Part shown: one piece after another, positions 43,824-56,320 of the stretch
Layout of the letters: every line of letters begins with the position of its first letter
How positions within the stretch are numbered: the stretch's first letter is position 1
Assembly: GCF_000003815.2 (NCBI RefSeq)
Contig: NC_049992.1
Span: 3,395,703-3,459,702 of the forward strand
Source: Branchiostoma floridae
Taxonomy: Eukaryota > Chordata > Leptocardii > Amphioxiformes > Branchiostomatidae
Length of the DNA: 64,000 nucleotides
Direction of reading: 5' to 3'
Made by a program: the position numbers and the translations under genes
The notes under the pieces: model-generated
Database searches by the model: none
What the model saw: only the letters and a program-made list of their open reading frames with translations
Told to the model about the DNA's origin: nothing

Positions 43824-43923
43824 ATGGCGTCCGGAGGAACGCAGCAGCGGAGACTACGGGCCGTACTGGCGGCCCTGACGGCCCTCAGCACCGTGCAAGC
43901 CACGAGGACACCCCGGCAAGCCG
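43824..43923 (+). CDS. First coding exon of an unidentified secreted or membrane protein
   Basis: I do not recognise the gene. The exon encodes 33 codons plus one base from an ATG to a near-ideal donor (GCCG then GTAAGT). The peptide opens MASGGTQQRRLRAV and has the three parts of a signal peptide: a basic stretch (QQRRLR), a hydrophobic core (AVLAALTALS) and an A-X-A-like site with likely cleavage after TVQA. The exon is phase 1, the class common at signal-peptide/domain junctions of extracellular proteins. It is GC-rich and directly follows a promoter-like region, and it stands out from its AT-richer surroundings. No later exon was recognised through 64000, so the mature protein is unknown. 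A chance ORF is possible but less likely. Confidence 0.6.
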
Positions 43924-44485
43924 GTAAGTACCGCTCCAGACATTCCTGCATTCACCACACCTCTTAAACGGTGGCATTTACGCCTGCATTTACATCTACA
44001 AGCAGATGTTGGAAAGTCATTTTCTTGTAGCGCTGTTTTTCTAACACTTTCGGTGTCAGACAAACAACGCCAGATAATTCCACCCTACATCTGCTTGGAG
44101 AAACGCTTGAACGCCAAAGCTAACCAAGTCCTGACGGCAGTTCCCTGCTTGTGAAGCCTGTGTTTGACGCTACGCTACGCTATCTGCAGTAGTGCCACCT
44201 GAAGCGCGACGTGTCCTGTCCTGTCCAGACGACATATGTGGTCCCGTCTGTCCGTCCTTACATAGCCTAGAGCCCAGGCTGTCCGTAGGGTCTGCACAGG
44301 CCAGATCCTTGGCTCCAGGGCCAACATGCATTCATCATAATTTGTATGCCACAATCTGCTTGAGTTAGACCTTAAGACACTTCATTTGGGGCATGTTAGC
44401 CAGGAGCCCATAAGCTGGCTAATGTAGGCATAGAAACAGTTTGACATCCAGGCTTGTCGCTAGATCCTGTAGGTGCCAACTCCTC

Positions 44486-44644
44486 TAGCCTAGACACCAG
44501 ACTCCAGCCCGATCTCAGTAATTTCTGTCGTATCAGGGACTATTACAAACCAGGGGGCTTGCTACATTTTAATTGGGGTAATGTTGACCCTAGAGCTTTG
44601 GAGTTGGACTGTCAGGCCCTAGAAACAGTCTGGCATCCAGGCTA
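44486..44644. mobile_element. Foldback MITE, TAGCCTGG family, diverged
   Basis: The left end TAGCCTAGACACCAGACTCC and the right end CAGTCTGGCATCCAGGCTA are inverted relatives of the family at 56321-56412. An extra partial end (CAGTTTGACATCCAGGCTTG) lies upstream at about 44438-44457. I see no clear target duplication. Confidence 0.65.
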
Positions 44645-46339
44645 GTCGCTCCACTGTAGGTCCCCTCTCCTCCGGACCGGGGTCCGTGTCTTGGGTCGGG
44701 TTTCCCGGCCAAGATGTCTTGCTGCGAGTCGTGCACTTTTGACCCACTGACGGAGGGAAACAAAAGCCACTCTCACAAAACCGGGTCAGTGTTTGCTCCG
44801 TGTCTGCTTCTGGGTCAAGACGTCCCGGGAGCTTGGTCTTTATCCTTCTAAGAAAGTCTGTTTCTTGAAGACATTACTGTCCTAGTCGTTCGTTTCTTGC
44901 CAGGGTGCTGCAATTCATTAGGGCCTTTAGGGAAGTTTAATGTTACGCTGAGATGTCAGAAATACTGGGAGGAAACTAGGTCGTCTGTCGCAGGTCACAG
45001 GGTTTGGAGTCTTTGGACTACTAATAGTAGTACTATAGTACTAACGCTAAATTTACAATCGCTTCTTCTTCATCTTTCGTTTTGAGGCTACAAACTTCAA
45101 CTTGCTGAAGACTTTTGTAGCCTATATACTCATTTTTCACTTGAGTAAAGTGAGGAAAGTCGTGTAAAGTGCTTTCCCTTTGTGCAGCTTGTATTTCAAA
45201 GCCTCCTTACTATTCTTATCCATGTTCAAAGTCTTGCTTTTACATTTGCATTTTCAATAAGGAAACATGTGCATGGAGAAACAGTAGATGCATACATATG
45301 GAATTTCGGCTTGTTAGCGCCACACCAGGCAATCTCTTATCACTTCACACCCTGGGGCATCCCTATCGCAGCGGTGACCGAGATTTTGAATGGAAATTGA
45401 CATTCATAAGAACTTGATCCCCCGTCCTAGCTACTGGAAATTCTTGGCTTTGTCAACTCAAAGAAGTTGATAGTAAATCTTGAAAAATACACTTACATGG
45501 ACAGTAAAATCCTGACCTTGCCACCCCCTCGATAGTCTTGTACTTCTTGATAGCCTTGATGCCTGTACGTTGTAGAATCTTGGACAACAAGGCTAGCGGA
45601 AGGCCAGTCAACAGCTTACATATATCATACTCCTTGAGCAGATGCCAAAAGTTGGTACGGTAAATCGCAACTTTTTGTGGCTGCTTTGTTAAGTTTTATG
45701 GTTTGTCTGTGACAGAAAAGAAAGCAGAAGAACGACTTTACAAACATAACTTTTGCTTTGTCAGATCTTTTGTTACGGCTAGGGTAGCCAGGGAGCGACC
45801 ATTTTTGCTGTAGGACGGAGGACCTAAGATATTGTGTCTCGCTGACAGCCTAGCCATGTCGTTTTTCTGTCGTTTTTAGATTCTTGTCATTTAGTTGTTT
45901 GCTGTCTCCAACGCTGTAACGCTTTACGAGTCAAATTTTTTATTTTACTGTCTCGTAAGAGTAACGTACCGTTTTACGGAAACGTGTGTGTCTTGGGAGG
46001 GGCTTAGATTGCCTTGGCATGGACTACAGAGCATATATATTTTCTTCTAACAATAGTTCGCGTCTATATATTCGAACAAATGATACTGTGCCACAAATAA
46101 ATGCAGCGTTTTAGATGACCAGCCTCTCATACGTACCACAGGACCAGCCGTGATATACTAGTATGTGGTTCTCTTTCGCCAGTACTAGCAGTAGATAAAG
46201 CTGCATCGCATCAGTTTTACGAGCTGCTAAGTTGCAACTGTGCTGAAAACGTCATCTTAGATTTGTCTCCCTTCAAGAAGTCGAGTAAGACCTCTTGTAC
46301 AACCTTTGCTTGTCTGTAGAGCAACGCAGACCGGTAGAA
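44645..46339. other. No gene recognised; probably intron of the signal-peptide gene
   Basis: Only short frames with no family similarity. If the gene starting at 43824 is real, this is within its first intron. Confidence 0.4.
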
Positions 46340-46522
46340 TGAAGATCAGTGCCGGGCTATTATAGAAATGTAATTAAAAATATGTAAAATGTGAAATATG
46401 CACAAAGGATGCCCACGACTGTTCTCTTTACGTCTTGTGTAGTTTGGTGTGTCATTTTGTAGCATAATTTTCGTTTCCGAAAGCTGCCTGACCGGGCCTC
46501 GGTTTGGAAATGTGACGTAGGC
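46340..46522. mobile_element. MITE, AAATGTGACCTAAGCC family, copy 2 (left end decayed)
   Basis: The right end CGGTTTGGAAATGTGACGTA and the interior (ACTGTTCTCTTTACGTCTTG, then TGTAGTTTGGTGTGTC) match the copy at 36078-36276. The left terminus is diverged. Confidence 0.78.
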
Positions 46523-46847
46523 CTAATCTCCAGTAGCCTTAGATCAGGCTGGGGTCTGGTAACCAGGCTAAATCTGTAGGGTAGTGTAGTCTGTAGCCTG
46601 ACCGGTGAAGCTCAACACCACAGCTTAGCGACATTTAGTGTGTGGCAGCAGACTCGCACGTAACACTTGTCTGTGTGTACAGCAGCTCAGCCTTTACATA
46701 AACTGAAACAGAGCAGAGCTCGTGCCGGTGTACATCCATCCTCGGAGCGAGAACGTTGTTTTGACACACCGATAAGTTTGCGTCATTATGGGGATGTTTA
46801 GGTCGTCTGTCGGTCGTGTCGTCGGCGGACTGGTCTACGTCACCGCC

Positions 46848-47045
46848 ATTAGGATAGTCTGGAATTCAGACTGTTTCCAACGGGCTAAGCAGAGATATTA
46901 GGCTAGCCTGGAAAACAGACTGTTTCCAACGGGCTAAACAGAGCTATTAAAAGTTAGCCTAGAAGTCAGACTGTTTCCAGGGGCTAAACAGAGCTAGTAA
47001 GCTAGCCTGGAAGACACAGACTGTTTCCAAGGGCCATACAGAGCA
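46848..47045. repeat. Tandem repeat of about 60 bp, four units
   Basis: Units of the form GGCTAGCCTGGAANNCAGAC, then TGTTTCCAACGGGCTAAACA and GAGCTATTA, repeated about four times with drift. Confidence 0.85.
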
Positions 47046-47112
47046 GCTACTCGGCTCCAGGGCTAACATGCCTCTAGGACAATTCCCCGGGTGCCCTGAG
47101 GAACAAGTCATA

Positions 47113-47787
47113 GGCCCGATTTACACTTGTTTCTTGAATCTGTAGTACTAGTACTACACATCGTAGTCTACTACTGTAGTAGACTACAGATTCGCGTCCG
47201 GTTTACACTCACTGACAGAGAGCATAGCGGGACACCTGCTGTTCTTTGATTACGGAGAAACTGTAGTGACTGAATGTGACCTTTGACACTTGGCGGGCGC
47301 GGGAATCTTATATTTGTGAAAAAAGTTTTTTTTTTTCTAATACAAGGCACTCGCAGATGACCCAAATAAAACACGCGTACGTTTCGAATCAATTTTTTGG
47401 TCTTCTTCACTCTTCCTGTTGCGTCAAAAGTGCCAATTTTGACCACCGGACGGATCAAAATGACGGGAGAGGCGGAGGTCATTATGTTCATGTTGCAGTG
47501 TTACCCAGGTTTTCAACCAGACACGCCAAGAACGTATGCAGCGCAGGAGGCGACTGACGCGGTTGGCGTCGGTCAGCTGTAGTCTACTACAGTTTCTGTT
47601 AACACCCTGTTCGAATTCTCATAGAACGTCCGCTGAACTGTAGTACTACAGCCTCGGAGGGTGTAGTAGACTACAGTAGTAGACTACACTTCATTTCTGT
47701 TTACACCCAGAAAAAATCTGTAGGCTACTACAGTAGTAGACTACGATCTGTAGTACTACAGATAAAACTACAAGTGTAAATCGTGCC
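47113..47787. mobile_element. Non-autonomous DNA transposon with palindromic subterminal repeats
   Basis: About 675 bp. Inverted ends GGCCCGATTTACACTTGT and (inverted) GGCACGATTTACACTTGT are flanked by ATA on both sides (47110-47112, 47788-47790). Inside each end are several copies of CTGTAGTACTAC and the palindrome GTAGTCTACTAC-TGTAGTAGACTAC; further inward copies of GTTTACAC occur. The centre has frames of up to 107 codons with no recognised transposase. Termini plus a 3-bp duplication suggest a Harbinger-like family, but that is inference. Confidence 0.75.
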
Positions 47788-47790
47788 ATA

Positions 47791-48805
47791 TTCTCCCTGG
47801 ATCCGAGGAACTGGTCTGTTTAGACTCTGGGAACAGTTCGGCTTCCGAAAAGAACGAACAGAACAGAACAGATACAGCCTTGACCACTAGTTTCAGTGCT
47901 CGATTCAAGGTTTTTAGGCATCTTTTCATCCAAGAATTATTGTAGACTCAAAGTCGCTGTGTGACTGTTACTAGTAACGATGTGAGTACATGTATTTGGT
48001 GAGTCAAACCATTTAAAACATAACAGATATGCACGGTAGACGCGAACCCTTCTGACCCCACCACCAGTAGTAGATAACATGATAAAGATACTGTATTCCA
48101 CGGTTACGGGTGGTGTTCTCAGAAAGCCTTCCCTCCCCTAATGATCAGCCTTTTAGTTTTAGCACATGCTCGTAAACTTGGTACATGTGTTATAGAGTAG
48201 AGTTATAATACGTTAGACTATCACTACAGGTGTACCGTTGCAGGAATGCGATTTTATAGTCCGAATATCCTGATCGCTTTAGTCTGATAGAAGAATTCTT
48301 CAATCAGTGGGCCTTGAAAACACGCAAAACTAAAAAACGTAACGTACCTCCAAATTTTCGAAGTCTACACTGTACATCTTGATAAACGGAAAGTCTCACG
48401 AGACAAGGTCCGGGACCTGCGTGAAACATATGATGTTACAAGGTCAGAGCTTCCTTTCACGGTTATATGTAATCGAATCGAGAATTGCAGTTTTTCCTTT
48501 GATATATAGCCATTTGATAGTTCTGTTATTGATGTCGTTTGGAAGTGATTGATAATGCCGACATCTTAACAGTGTAAGACCTGAAAGACGTTGTAGTTTG
48601 CTTACGTAGCAACGTTCAGGTTATACCGGCGAGTCGTTTGCTTTACATAAAAGTGTTTTATAGTTTGACCTTTGGCAAAGGGAAGGGCCACAAAGTTCAG
48701 GGGTAGTCTTTCTGAAAAAAAGTTTTATCCGTAGCTTTTAAGTTTATTGTGAATTCTTGCCCATAGGGTGAATGATATTAACAGGAGGATGAACTCAATG
48801 ACTAA
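47791..48805. other. No gene recognised
   Basis: AT-rich sequence with short frames only. Confidence 0.5.
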
Positions 48806-48934
48806 TCTCAATGCAGATCCTACGGTAGCATCAGGTAGTATCGAGTAAAGCCGCCTAGGAGTGTATATATATGCCCGTCTGACTCCTTTTGGCCGGCTTT
48901 ACTGTCTTATGGCGCCGTAGGATCTGCTTGAAGA
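48806..48934. mobile_element. MITE, CCAAGCAGATCCTACGG family, copy 2
   Basis: The left ATGCAGATCCTACGG and the right CCGTAGGATCTGCTTG are inverted; internal GACTCCTTTTGGCCGGC matches the copy at 17266-17417. Confidence 0.8.
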
Positions 48935-49587
48935 TTATGCAATGACAAGGCTTGATAGGGCATATGTCCAATCTGATTTGGAAGAATAATGTTTCAATTT
49001 CAAACGTAAATATGACGCTAGAGATCGGGCAGGCTACAAATCTAAACTTTGTTGATTTGGAAGTTTGTTTTTGTGTTTGACACTAGAAAGAGAACATTCT
49101 TTATAAGTTGGTACTGCTCGTGTTTTATGTTTGTTACCGGTAAAATCTGTCTGAACATCTGACAATTCAATGTCTGAAATTCGAGTTAAGTCAAGACCAC
49201 CAACCGTCAAGGGGAACGAGCTGCCAGATCGTTTCCACACTTCTATCTCGCCGTGCGGGGTGCTAAGGAAGCATGTGTCTCACTGTGCTGGCAAATCGTT
49301 CTAACCTACATGCGAACAGTCAACACATGTCTGTTGAACTTGGGTAATGGCACCACTCTGCTGGGGGAAAGTGACAACCGATTGTTTTTGTTCTCCGTGA
49401 CATAGTTTTATAAGAGACATAGCTTGATTATGTTTTCTAAAGAACATTTTAACTTGCACGGCTGAATGTATTTTTGACAAAGGCGGCCCAGGGAACCGTC
49501 TGACATATATTTCACCAAACACGGGCAGCACAGATTCACATTTTCTTTGTCCAGTGCATCGCCAAGGTCCGGATCCTGTACATCGCT

Positions 49588-49632
49588 ACATGGTTCTTTG
49601 GCAGTCGGAGTCCCGCTGCCAAAGAGCCATGT
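49588..49632. repeat. Perfect-looking hairpin, 17-bp stem
   Basis: ACATGGTTCTTTGGCAG pairs with CTGCCAAAGAGCCATGT (one mismatch) around an 11-base loop. It is isolated within otherwise featureless sequence from 48935 to 50402. Confidence 0.75.
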
Positions 49633-50402
49633 GTCAGTATGCCGGGCAGGCTGCAAGAGCTGTTATGACTATTTTTGAGATAGCTAATGTCTAGAATATC
49701 TAGAATCCTGTTTATCGCTTAAACGCCTACACTGAAGACCTCTTCATCAAGTGACAACCGTTGGTCTTGGCCAAACTGGCAGTACTGTGTTTATAACCCC
49801 AGTGTATGTTTCGGAGTAGCTTGTTATTCCACTACGCCACATGGCCTCTCGGGTCTCCCGTGGGAGCGATGCAAGTTCCAAGTACTTAACACTGATATCC
49901 CTGCCCGCGGGCTGAGTTGGGTTAAGTTTAATAACAAGGTGAAATCTGTTAGTCCAACTGGCAGCCTCGCTGGACACCCGACTCCGGCCTGGAAGATAGC
50001 CCGCATCAGGTTTTGTGGGTCATGATTCTCTAGTGCGGTAGAACAAGATTGAAGGTAGCCTGGTCTAGGTGTATAACCAACATCCTTAAGCTGGCCACAC
50101 TTTAGATCACACCATAGCCCGTCTTGCATTTTGTAGTGGTACACAGTACACACAATACTTGGGGGCATCCGCATCAGACAAGTCCAGACAAGTATTTCTG
50201 TCTCCCCATGTCTTCCCTACATCTGCCAAGACCGTCCCAGCTGATGCTCTCCTGTGGTGCCCCTCGTGGCTCGCACCGGTGTGCCATGACTGTCGCCTGT
50301 CGTGCAGGGTCTGTCCTGCTGCGGGTCGGGTCCTAAAGACGTGTCACCTGTCGGGTATCGCTGTGTCACAGTCTGTAGTCATGTTCACCCAAGCCTGCCC
50401 GA

Positions 50403-50420
50403 GGGGGGGGGGGGGGGGGG
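50403..50420. repeat. Poly-G tract
   Basis: An 18-base run of G, assembly-error prone. Confidence 0.9.
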
Positions 50421-50987
50421 TCCCTGCTTCAGGTGTTATACCTGTGGAGTATAGTAGAGTATGCTAGTTGTTGGTTCGGCCATATAGGAATTCTAGTTCA
50501 AGTTTTGGCCGCTAATCATTTAGAGTCTGCTCACAGTCATCAGAGCTCTCTAGTCGTAGATAGAGCATTTTGTGCTGCCGCATACGATTGCCCAACCTCC
50601 CATTGAAGATGTTACTCTGCGTGCTCTCACTACAGTCTCCAGTAGGCCATTGTACCACTCTAATGCTAAAGACGTGAGCTCTTTTGTTTCTAATGTGGCA
50701 TGTATTTTTCTCGGAGTACAGTAACAGACAGACGGACAGACAGACAGACGCAAGGCAGACGTTACGGGTCTGTTGACAGACCGTTTTGAGCTTCTCAAGA
50801 ATAAATAAAGGTTGAAACAAACAGGACTTGGACACCCCGGAGTTTGTTTGGGAACCAAATCCATCATCTTGTCAGGATCTCAGAAAGAAAACTCTCCAGC
50901 CGTAATGAGAGTCTGTCAATCAACGCGAACCCCCACAGCCTGCAACAGTGTTCTGCCAAATCAGCATTTTTCACAGAACACGAGTAC

Positions 50988-51193
50988 GGCCTACGTCACA
51001 TTTCCTACCCGGGGCCTGGCCGGGCTGTTTGTGGAGACGAAAAATCAAAGTTTACGCCAATAAATATGCACAAGGCATGCCGTTGAATTATTTTTGGTAC
51101 GTTTTGTGTTCTTGTTATCTTTTATATCGCACTTTTTGCTCCCCAAAGCCAAAGGTGCCCAGTCGGGCCCCTTTGTGGAAATGTGACGTTAGC
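50988..51193. mobile_element. MITE, AAATGTGACCTAAGCC family, copy 3
   Basis: The left GGCCTACGTCACATTTCCTA, then CCCGGGGCCTGGCCGGG, and the right GGGCCCCTTTGTGGAAATGT, then GACGTTAGC, are inverted. The interior contains ATATGCACAAGGCATGCC, similar to the copies at 36.1 and 46.4 kb. Confidence 0.82.
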
Positions 51194-52159
51194 TTGACGG
51201 AGTAACTCATGGATTTGCAAACCTAGGCTTTTCATTGCTGTAGGTATGAAGCTCCTCTCATAGTCATAACTTTCTGAGGAACGCGACGCATCACAAAGTA
51301 ACCTCTCTCCTGTGTTGCGACAGATCCCCTGTTTCAACCTCCTTGGACAGATCAAAGATGTTTCTTCCTTGCATTGTCAATGGTGGGGTCTACCCGCAAG
51401 GACGAAAACAGCTGCTTTGTGCCTTGTGCCTTTTTTGTGTGGGTCAACGAAGGCCAGTCAATGTTAACGAGCGAAACGTTATCTTAAATACTAATGTTAG
51501 TGGGCACACCGGTCAGATGTGACGATAGTAAATGCCATCTTGACGATGAGATTAAAACATCACATGTTCAATATCGAATAAAAAGAGACATAGATGAAAA
51601 AATGCTGGTGATAGGCGGTTGCATCGGTCCAAACTTGTGTAATTCACGATGTGATGATTGATGCGGAGTTATTTATGCAGAGGCTACACAAATAAACCGG
51701 TCATTACCTCCCTGACGGTCACACGACACGCAGGAGGAAAACCACCGGGCTGTTTACGCCGAAACGTTCGGGGGAGCTGCGGGGGTCCCCCGAGACTGAC
51801 ACGGACACTGTCCCTTAAACTAGACCACACCAGGTATCGGTGACGCCCCCTGAACATCAGGCCATCCCACAGAAGACAGAGTCCTGTCAGGATGATCTGA
51901 CATCTGTGACCTCAAAGATCAGACAGTCAAGACTATTGTTGGTGTCTTGGACAACACCGGCACCTAATTATCACTAATGACGAAGCTATCGCAACAGTTA
52001 ATAATAATCTCTCGCCTGCAAGCTAATTAGTTGTAATTAGGTGATGAAGATGTGATAGTCCGATAAACAGTGGTGTGAAGACAAGGCGCTTTTTTATCAG
52101 AAGCCCAGGATTTGTAGGGGTTAACGTCTTGTAAGGGAGCTGTAATGAAGCCCACCTGT
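51194..52159. other. No gene recognised
   Basis: Mixed sequence with short frames only. Confidence 0.5.
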
Positions 52160-52447
52160 TCCCCTCCCCGCGCTAGGCAGGGTCGTCACGGGTTAGCTAC
52201 CGGCGCAACGTGCTGATGTCTCTTCTCTGATCCACGCGCACAGACGAGCAGCTTTCAAACACACACACACACACATACACACGGACACACACACACACAC
52301 ACACATTGTGACACACACACACACACACAGCGACACACACGCCTGTTTCCCTCCCCGCGCTAGGCAGGGTCGTCACGGGTTAGCTACTGGTGCAACGTGC
52401 TGATGTCTCTTCTCTGGCTCTGCTGTGATCTACATATACAGACAAGC
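52160..52447. repeat. Direct duplication of about 90 bp around a CA microsatellite
   Basis: CTCCCCGCGCTAGGCAGGGT, then CGTCACGGGTTAGCTAC and GCAACGTGCTGATGTCTCTT, occurs at about 52165-52237 and again at about 52350-52413. An interrupted (CA)n tract of about 75 bp lies between the copies. Confidence 0.88.
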
Positions 52448-52520
52448 ACTGACTAGATGATCATTGTTCATTACAGCATCGAGATTTTTTCTGAAGCTCT
52501 AGCAGACATTCGGAGACTAT

Positions 52521-52580
52521 CTGGTGTGTCACGCCGAAGGGCGGTTATACCGGCTATATTATAGATACAGATACAGAATC
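52521..52580 (+). mobile_element. SINE 3'-tail fragment
   Basis: CTGGTGTGTCACGCCGAAGG, then GCGGTTATACCGGCTATA and an (ATAGATACAG) tail, matching fragments at 21.4 and 55.7 kb. Confidence 0.6.
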
Positions 52581-54206
52581 TGGTGATTTGTAGGTAATGC
52601 TTTCAGGGAGGAATGGCGTGAAACGAAACTCAATCAATTAATAGTATTTAATCTCTCTCGTTCTCTCTCTGTATTTAAGTGAGAGATAGATGGGAGGGGG
52701 GGGGGTACGTCAATCAATCAAGCTTTTGATTCATCGATCAATTCCACAATCATCCATATTAAGACGTAGTCAGATGGTATTCATATCTATATATGATATT
52801 TTGGGTCCAGGCCCCTGCACTTCCTACCTTCGGCATTGTACCAGATTCTGCCTTGGTAGTTGATGTGTTTTTGCCAGAAAGGCCTGAAGTCGGTAGTCTC
52901 ACGGTTGGCTTCTCTCCTCAGGAATCCACAATGCGTGAGAATATTTAATGAAAGCATAAGAAAATCGACAGAAACGCTTGCCAGGCATCATATGAAGATT
53001 TATAGCTCTGATTCTGACCCTTTCAGGCTCTGCCATACAGGGATGTTATGATTATGGTTCTTGAGTCCGATTCATGTCGTTATATGGTTTCAAAATACAG
53101 AATGGTGCGAATGCACGTGCATTTCTCGTGGAATGTATTACAATCTTGGAATTGTTTGGCTGAACACCACACATAGAAACAATAACATCGTTGTGGAATG
53201 TCCGGCTGTAAAGAGCAGCCTCATATTGTCTGCCGTGTTGTGTGAGTCTGCCATTTGTTCTGCAGTGCGATTTGAGATTGTCCTGGTGGAAATTTCCACA
53301 CCGCTTGTTTAAGCTGTTGACTTTGAGACGACAAACGTTGCGATGGCAAACCGATAACACAGACACTGAGACAGATCCCACCGATTACTGTCATCTTCCC
53401 TTTCCCAATGAAGCTTTCTTCGTCTGAACTGCTAGACCTGGGACTAGTGTCAAATAAACACCAGGGTATATGGGTGAAACTTTCAGTCTTTTCCCTTTTG
53501 ACGAGTCTTGTTGTGAAGACAGATTGCATGCCTCTACTCGTGTCGGTATTCAGGCTGAGCTGAGAGATGTGGCGCATTGCCAACCGTGCACGGTTTGTAC
53601 AGGGCAGATGTAGCCGGCCAAACTTTAATCAGCCGTTGTTCTGTGTGCCAACTCTTGATTCAAACTGTGATGAATAGCGAACGTCACATTACAACGAACA
53701 GCAGGGAACAAAATCAAGGTGGCACGACTTTTAAGATCATGTTCATGTCTTAATTGTTGTTCGGGCTCACAACTTATATCACAAATGAGATTCACACCAG
53801 TTTTGATTTGGCCATTACTCAAGTGTTTAGAAGCTGTTATGACAGTAATAAGAGACACTGCCTGATAACAGGTTGCCACTAGTAGAGAAACCACCACACA
53901 GCAATGGATTGTTTTTTTCGTCGATCTTGTCAATTTTTGAGTACACATTCCCCTGGAAGTTTCGCTAAATCGCTTATGCAAGACTACCTGAAGCTTCACA
54001 CTTTGGAGGCTACTGAACGATCCACTCCCATAGAATTAAGGATTTGTGGTCAAAGAAACACAAGCACAACTGATCTGCTTACTGAAACACAAGCACAACT
54101 GATCTGCTGACTGCGGCCCAAAAGTTGAAGCATCAATTGGCAGATCTAGAGCCGGTATCTACTTTCTGTCCCAGCCGTCCGGGTCATGAAATGATCCCAA
54201 CATTTA
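52581..54206. other. No gene recognised
   Basis: Frames of up to 124 codons occur on both strands, without domain similarity or consistent splice signals. I do not support any of them. Confidence 0.5.
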
Positions 54207-54485
54207 TAGCCTGGATACCAGACCCCTTGCGCCAGATTATAACTCCTTCACAAGTCCGGTATAGAGTTGGCACCCGACTCTATTCAGTATTCTATTGGCA
54301 CCTGATCGCTCTTGGCACCCGGTCTCTAATACATGTATCTATTGTACTGCGTGAGATAATAAGGGGGCCGTAAACGTGTGTTTTATGTGGTGGCGGCTGA
54401 TTCGCTTCCCCGGCTGGACGAAGGGATCCGGATTTCTCTCCCTACTCTATATCGACCATAGCACAGTAGTCTGGTACCCAGGCTA
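54207..54485. mobile_element. Foldback MITE, TAGCCTGG family, near-perfect target duplication
   Basis: The left end TAGCCTGGATACCAGACCCC and the right end TAGTCTGGTACCCAGGCTA are inverted. The flanks AACATTTA (54199-54206) and AACATTTC (54486-54493) agree at 7 of 8 positions. The interior includes a short direct repeat of TTGGCACCCG/TTGGCACCTG. Same family as 34026, 56321 and 58685. Confidence 0.8.
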
Positions 54486-55115
54486 AACATTTCATCACAA
54501 CAAAGTCGATACTAATGACAGCTTGATGAAAAGTCATGTCAAGAGCTTATGTTATGTTGCTCCTGTCTGTTTGCTACGAGTTATGATCGGTTATGTCCGA
54601 TTTTGGAAGGCCAAGATTTGCATTATGGCGTAATATGCTGACTTGAACTTGAAGTAGTCATCAATGACTTCTCAAGGTCCCCAAGGTCCCAAACCTTGAG
54701 CTTCTCGTAAGTTCTGTTTGATAAAAAGCCATTATGTTGGACGTGGTACAAGTTAGTGATAATTGTCTCCTCGTGTCTGATCGGGAAGGGTTATCGCCAG
54801 GCAGTTATTTATAGTTAGGAGTCTTCTGACGCGGCAATGGTAAACGGTAACATCACCTGACCTATATTTGATACGGGGATGATTTGTACCGTGTCATGAC
54901 ATAGTTCCCAGACCTAGCTGTAAGTAGAGGTTTAGGTGTCATCTACACGGTAACAGAGTATGTTACTTAGTGCAAAGATCGCAGGAATACCACATCCAAG
55001 TTAACCTTAACTCAAATGTATTCTAATCCTCTTTCTTCGGAGCGGATCAGAAATGATATCAGAAATCGGATGCATAGATCTATGACTACTAAGTGACCCT
55101 ATGCTAAGTCAACAC

Positions 55116-55143
55116 AAGGAGGTTATCTCTATGTAACCTCCTT
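55116..55143. repeat. Short hairpin AAGGAGGTTA
   Basis: AAGGAGGTTA and TAACCTCCTT are separated by 8 bases. It is isolated; no U-run follows, so nothing suggests a terminator role. Otherwise 54494-55685 shows no gene. Confidence 0.7.
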
Positions 55144-55685
55144 GGCCAACGTAATTGCAATCGACATTGAAAAGCAGTCAGGTCAGTAGCTATGGAACAC
55201 GGCTTTACGTAACACTTAGATGTTTGTGCCCTATTCTGTGGATTGTTAAAGGTCGACTTTAGAAATATGGAGTGATCATTGTTTCGGTGTTTCCTTGTGC
55301 CGACATTTGTCCATCATCTGTCAGGTATTTTGAAGAGAGCATTCTAACCTGTTTACCAGACAGCCGGGTTGGGACATTCCTTCTCCGTGAGAACCGGACC
55401 ATGTGGCCTGGGGAGATCTGGTAATGGTTGTTTTGTCTTCCTCGGATTTGGGGATTTTTGTCGTCTGCTGAACTTCACCTTGAAGAGATCACGCCACAGT
55501 GCACATGTAGACACTCTCTCCGGGAACACGCACAGGTTCAAGTTCATTCACCTCCCAGCTGGCTACGTAATTGGGTCACCACCAGCTTGCTACAGAGTTA
55601 CAGTTTGCGTCTGCATAAGATGTTGCAAACCTCCCCGTTGCGTTTGGCAGTTTGCTGTTACTTTGACGGGTTGACGGGTCCTTTG

Positions 55686-55770
55686 GTGTAATACAACCAG
55701 CTGCTGCCGCGCCTGCGAAGCTGATGTGGTACGCCGAAGTGCGGTTATACCGGCTATAAAGATAAAGATA
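55686..55770 (+). mobile_element. SINE 3'-tail fragment
   Basis: AACCAGCTGCTGCCGCGCCT, then GCGAAGCTGATGTGGTACGC and GCGGTTATACCGGCTATAAA with a GATAAA tail. It is closely related to 21397-21492. Confidence 0.65.
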
Positions 55771-56320
55771 CTTTCTTCAGGAGAAAATGTGTGTTCAGAG
55801 ACCAAGACCTAACTTGTGTTTTATGACGAAGACTATTGCAGTCCAGGATCTATCTGACCACCAGCTTTCTAATCGTGTCACCATTCACTGATACATCTGT
55901 CCATTATTAGCATTTAGCCGCCTTGCCAACATAAGAATGACATGTACATGTACCTGGGTTCTGTATGACACGTACGTGGGGGTGGGTACCTGTTTTTTTC
56001 TTGTTGGACCGGTCTAGAAACCGGACCTAAAAATCAGTGAAGCGGATTTTGGACCGAGTATAAATTGTTCAGATTATATCTACACGACTACAGGGGTTCA
56101 CAAGTTTTGGCACATACCTGGCCACGAAAATAATAAGAGCGAACTAGAGAAAAGTTTATAGCCATTGCTTCCAGATGTCTACAATCAAAGTTATAGAGGT
56201 GGCGTGCATATATGAAGACAGGATTTTAAGTAGGAGTGGATAATTGTAGCGAAATGGACTATTAGTTTCAGTATCGCCCACTCACAGGTTCACACTTACA
56301 ATCAGGTTCAGGTCTGGACC

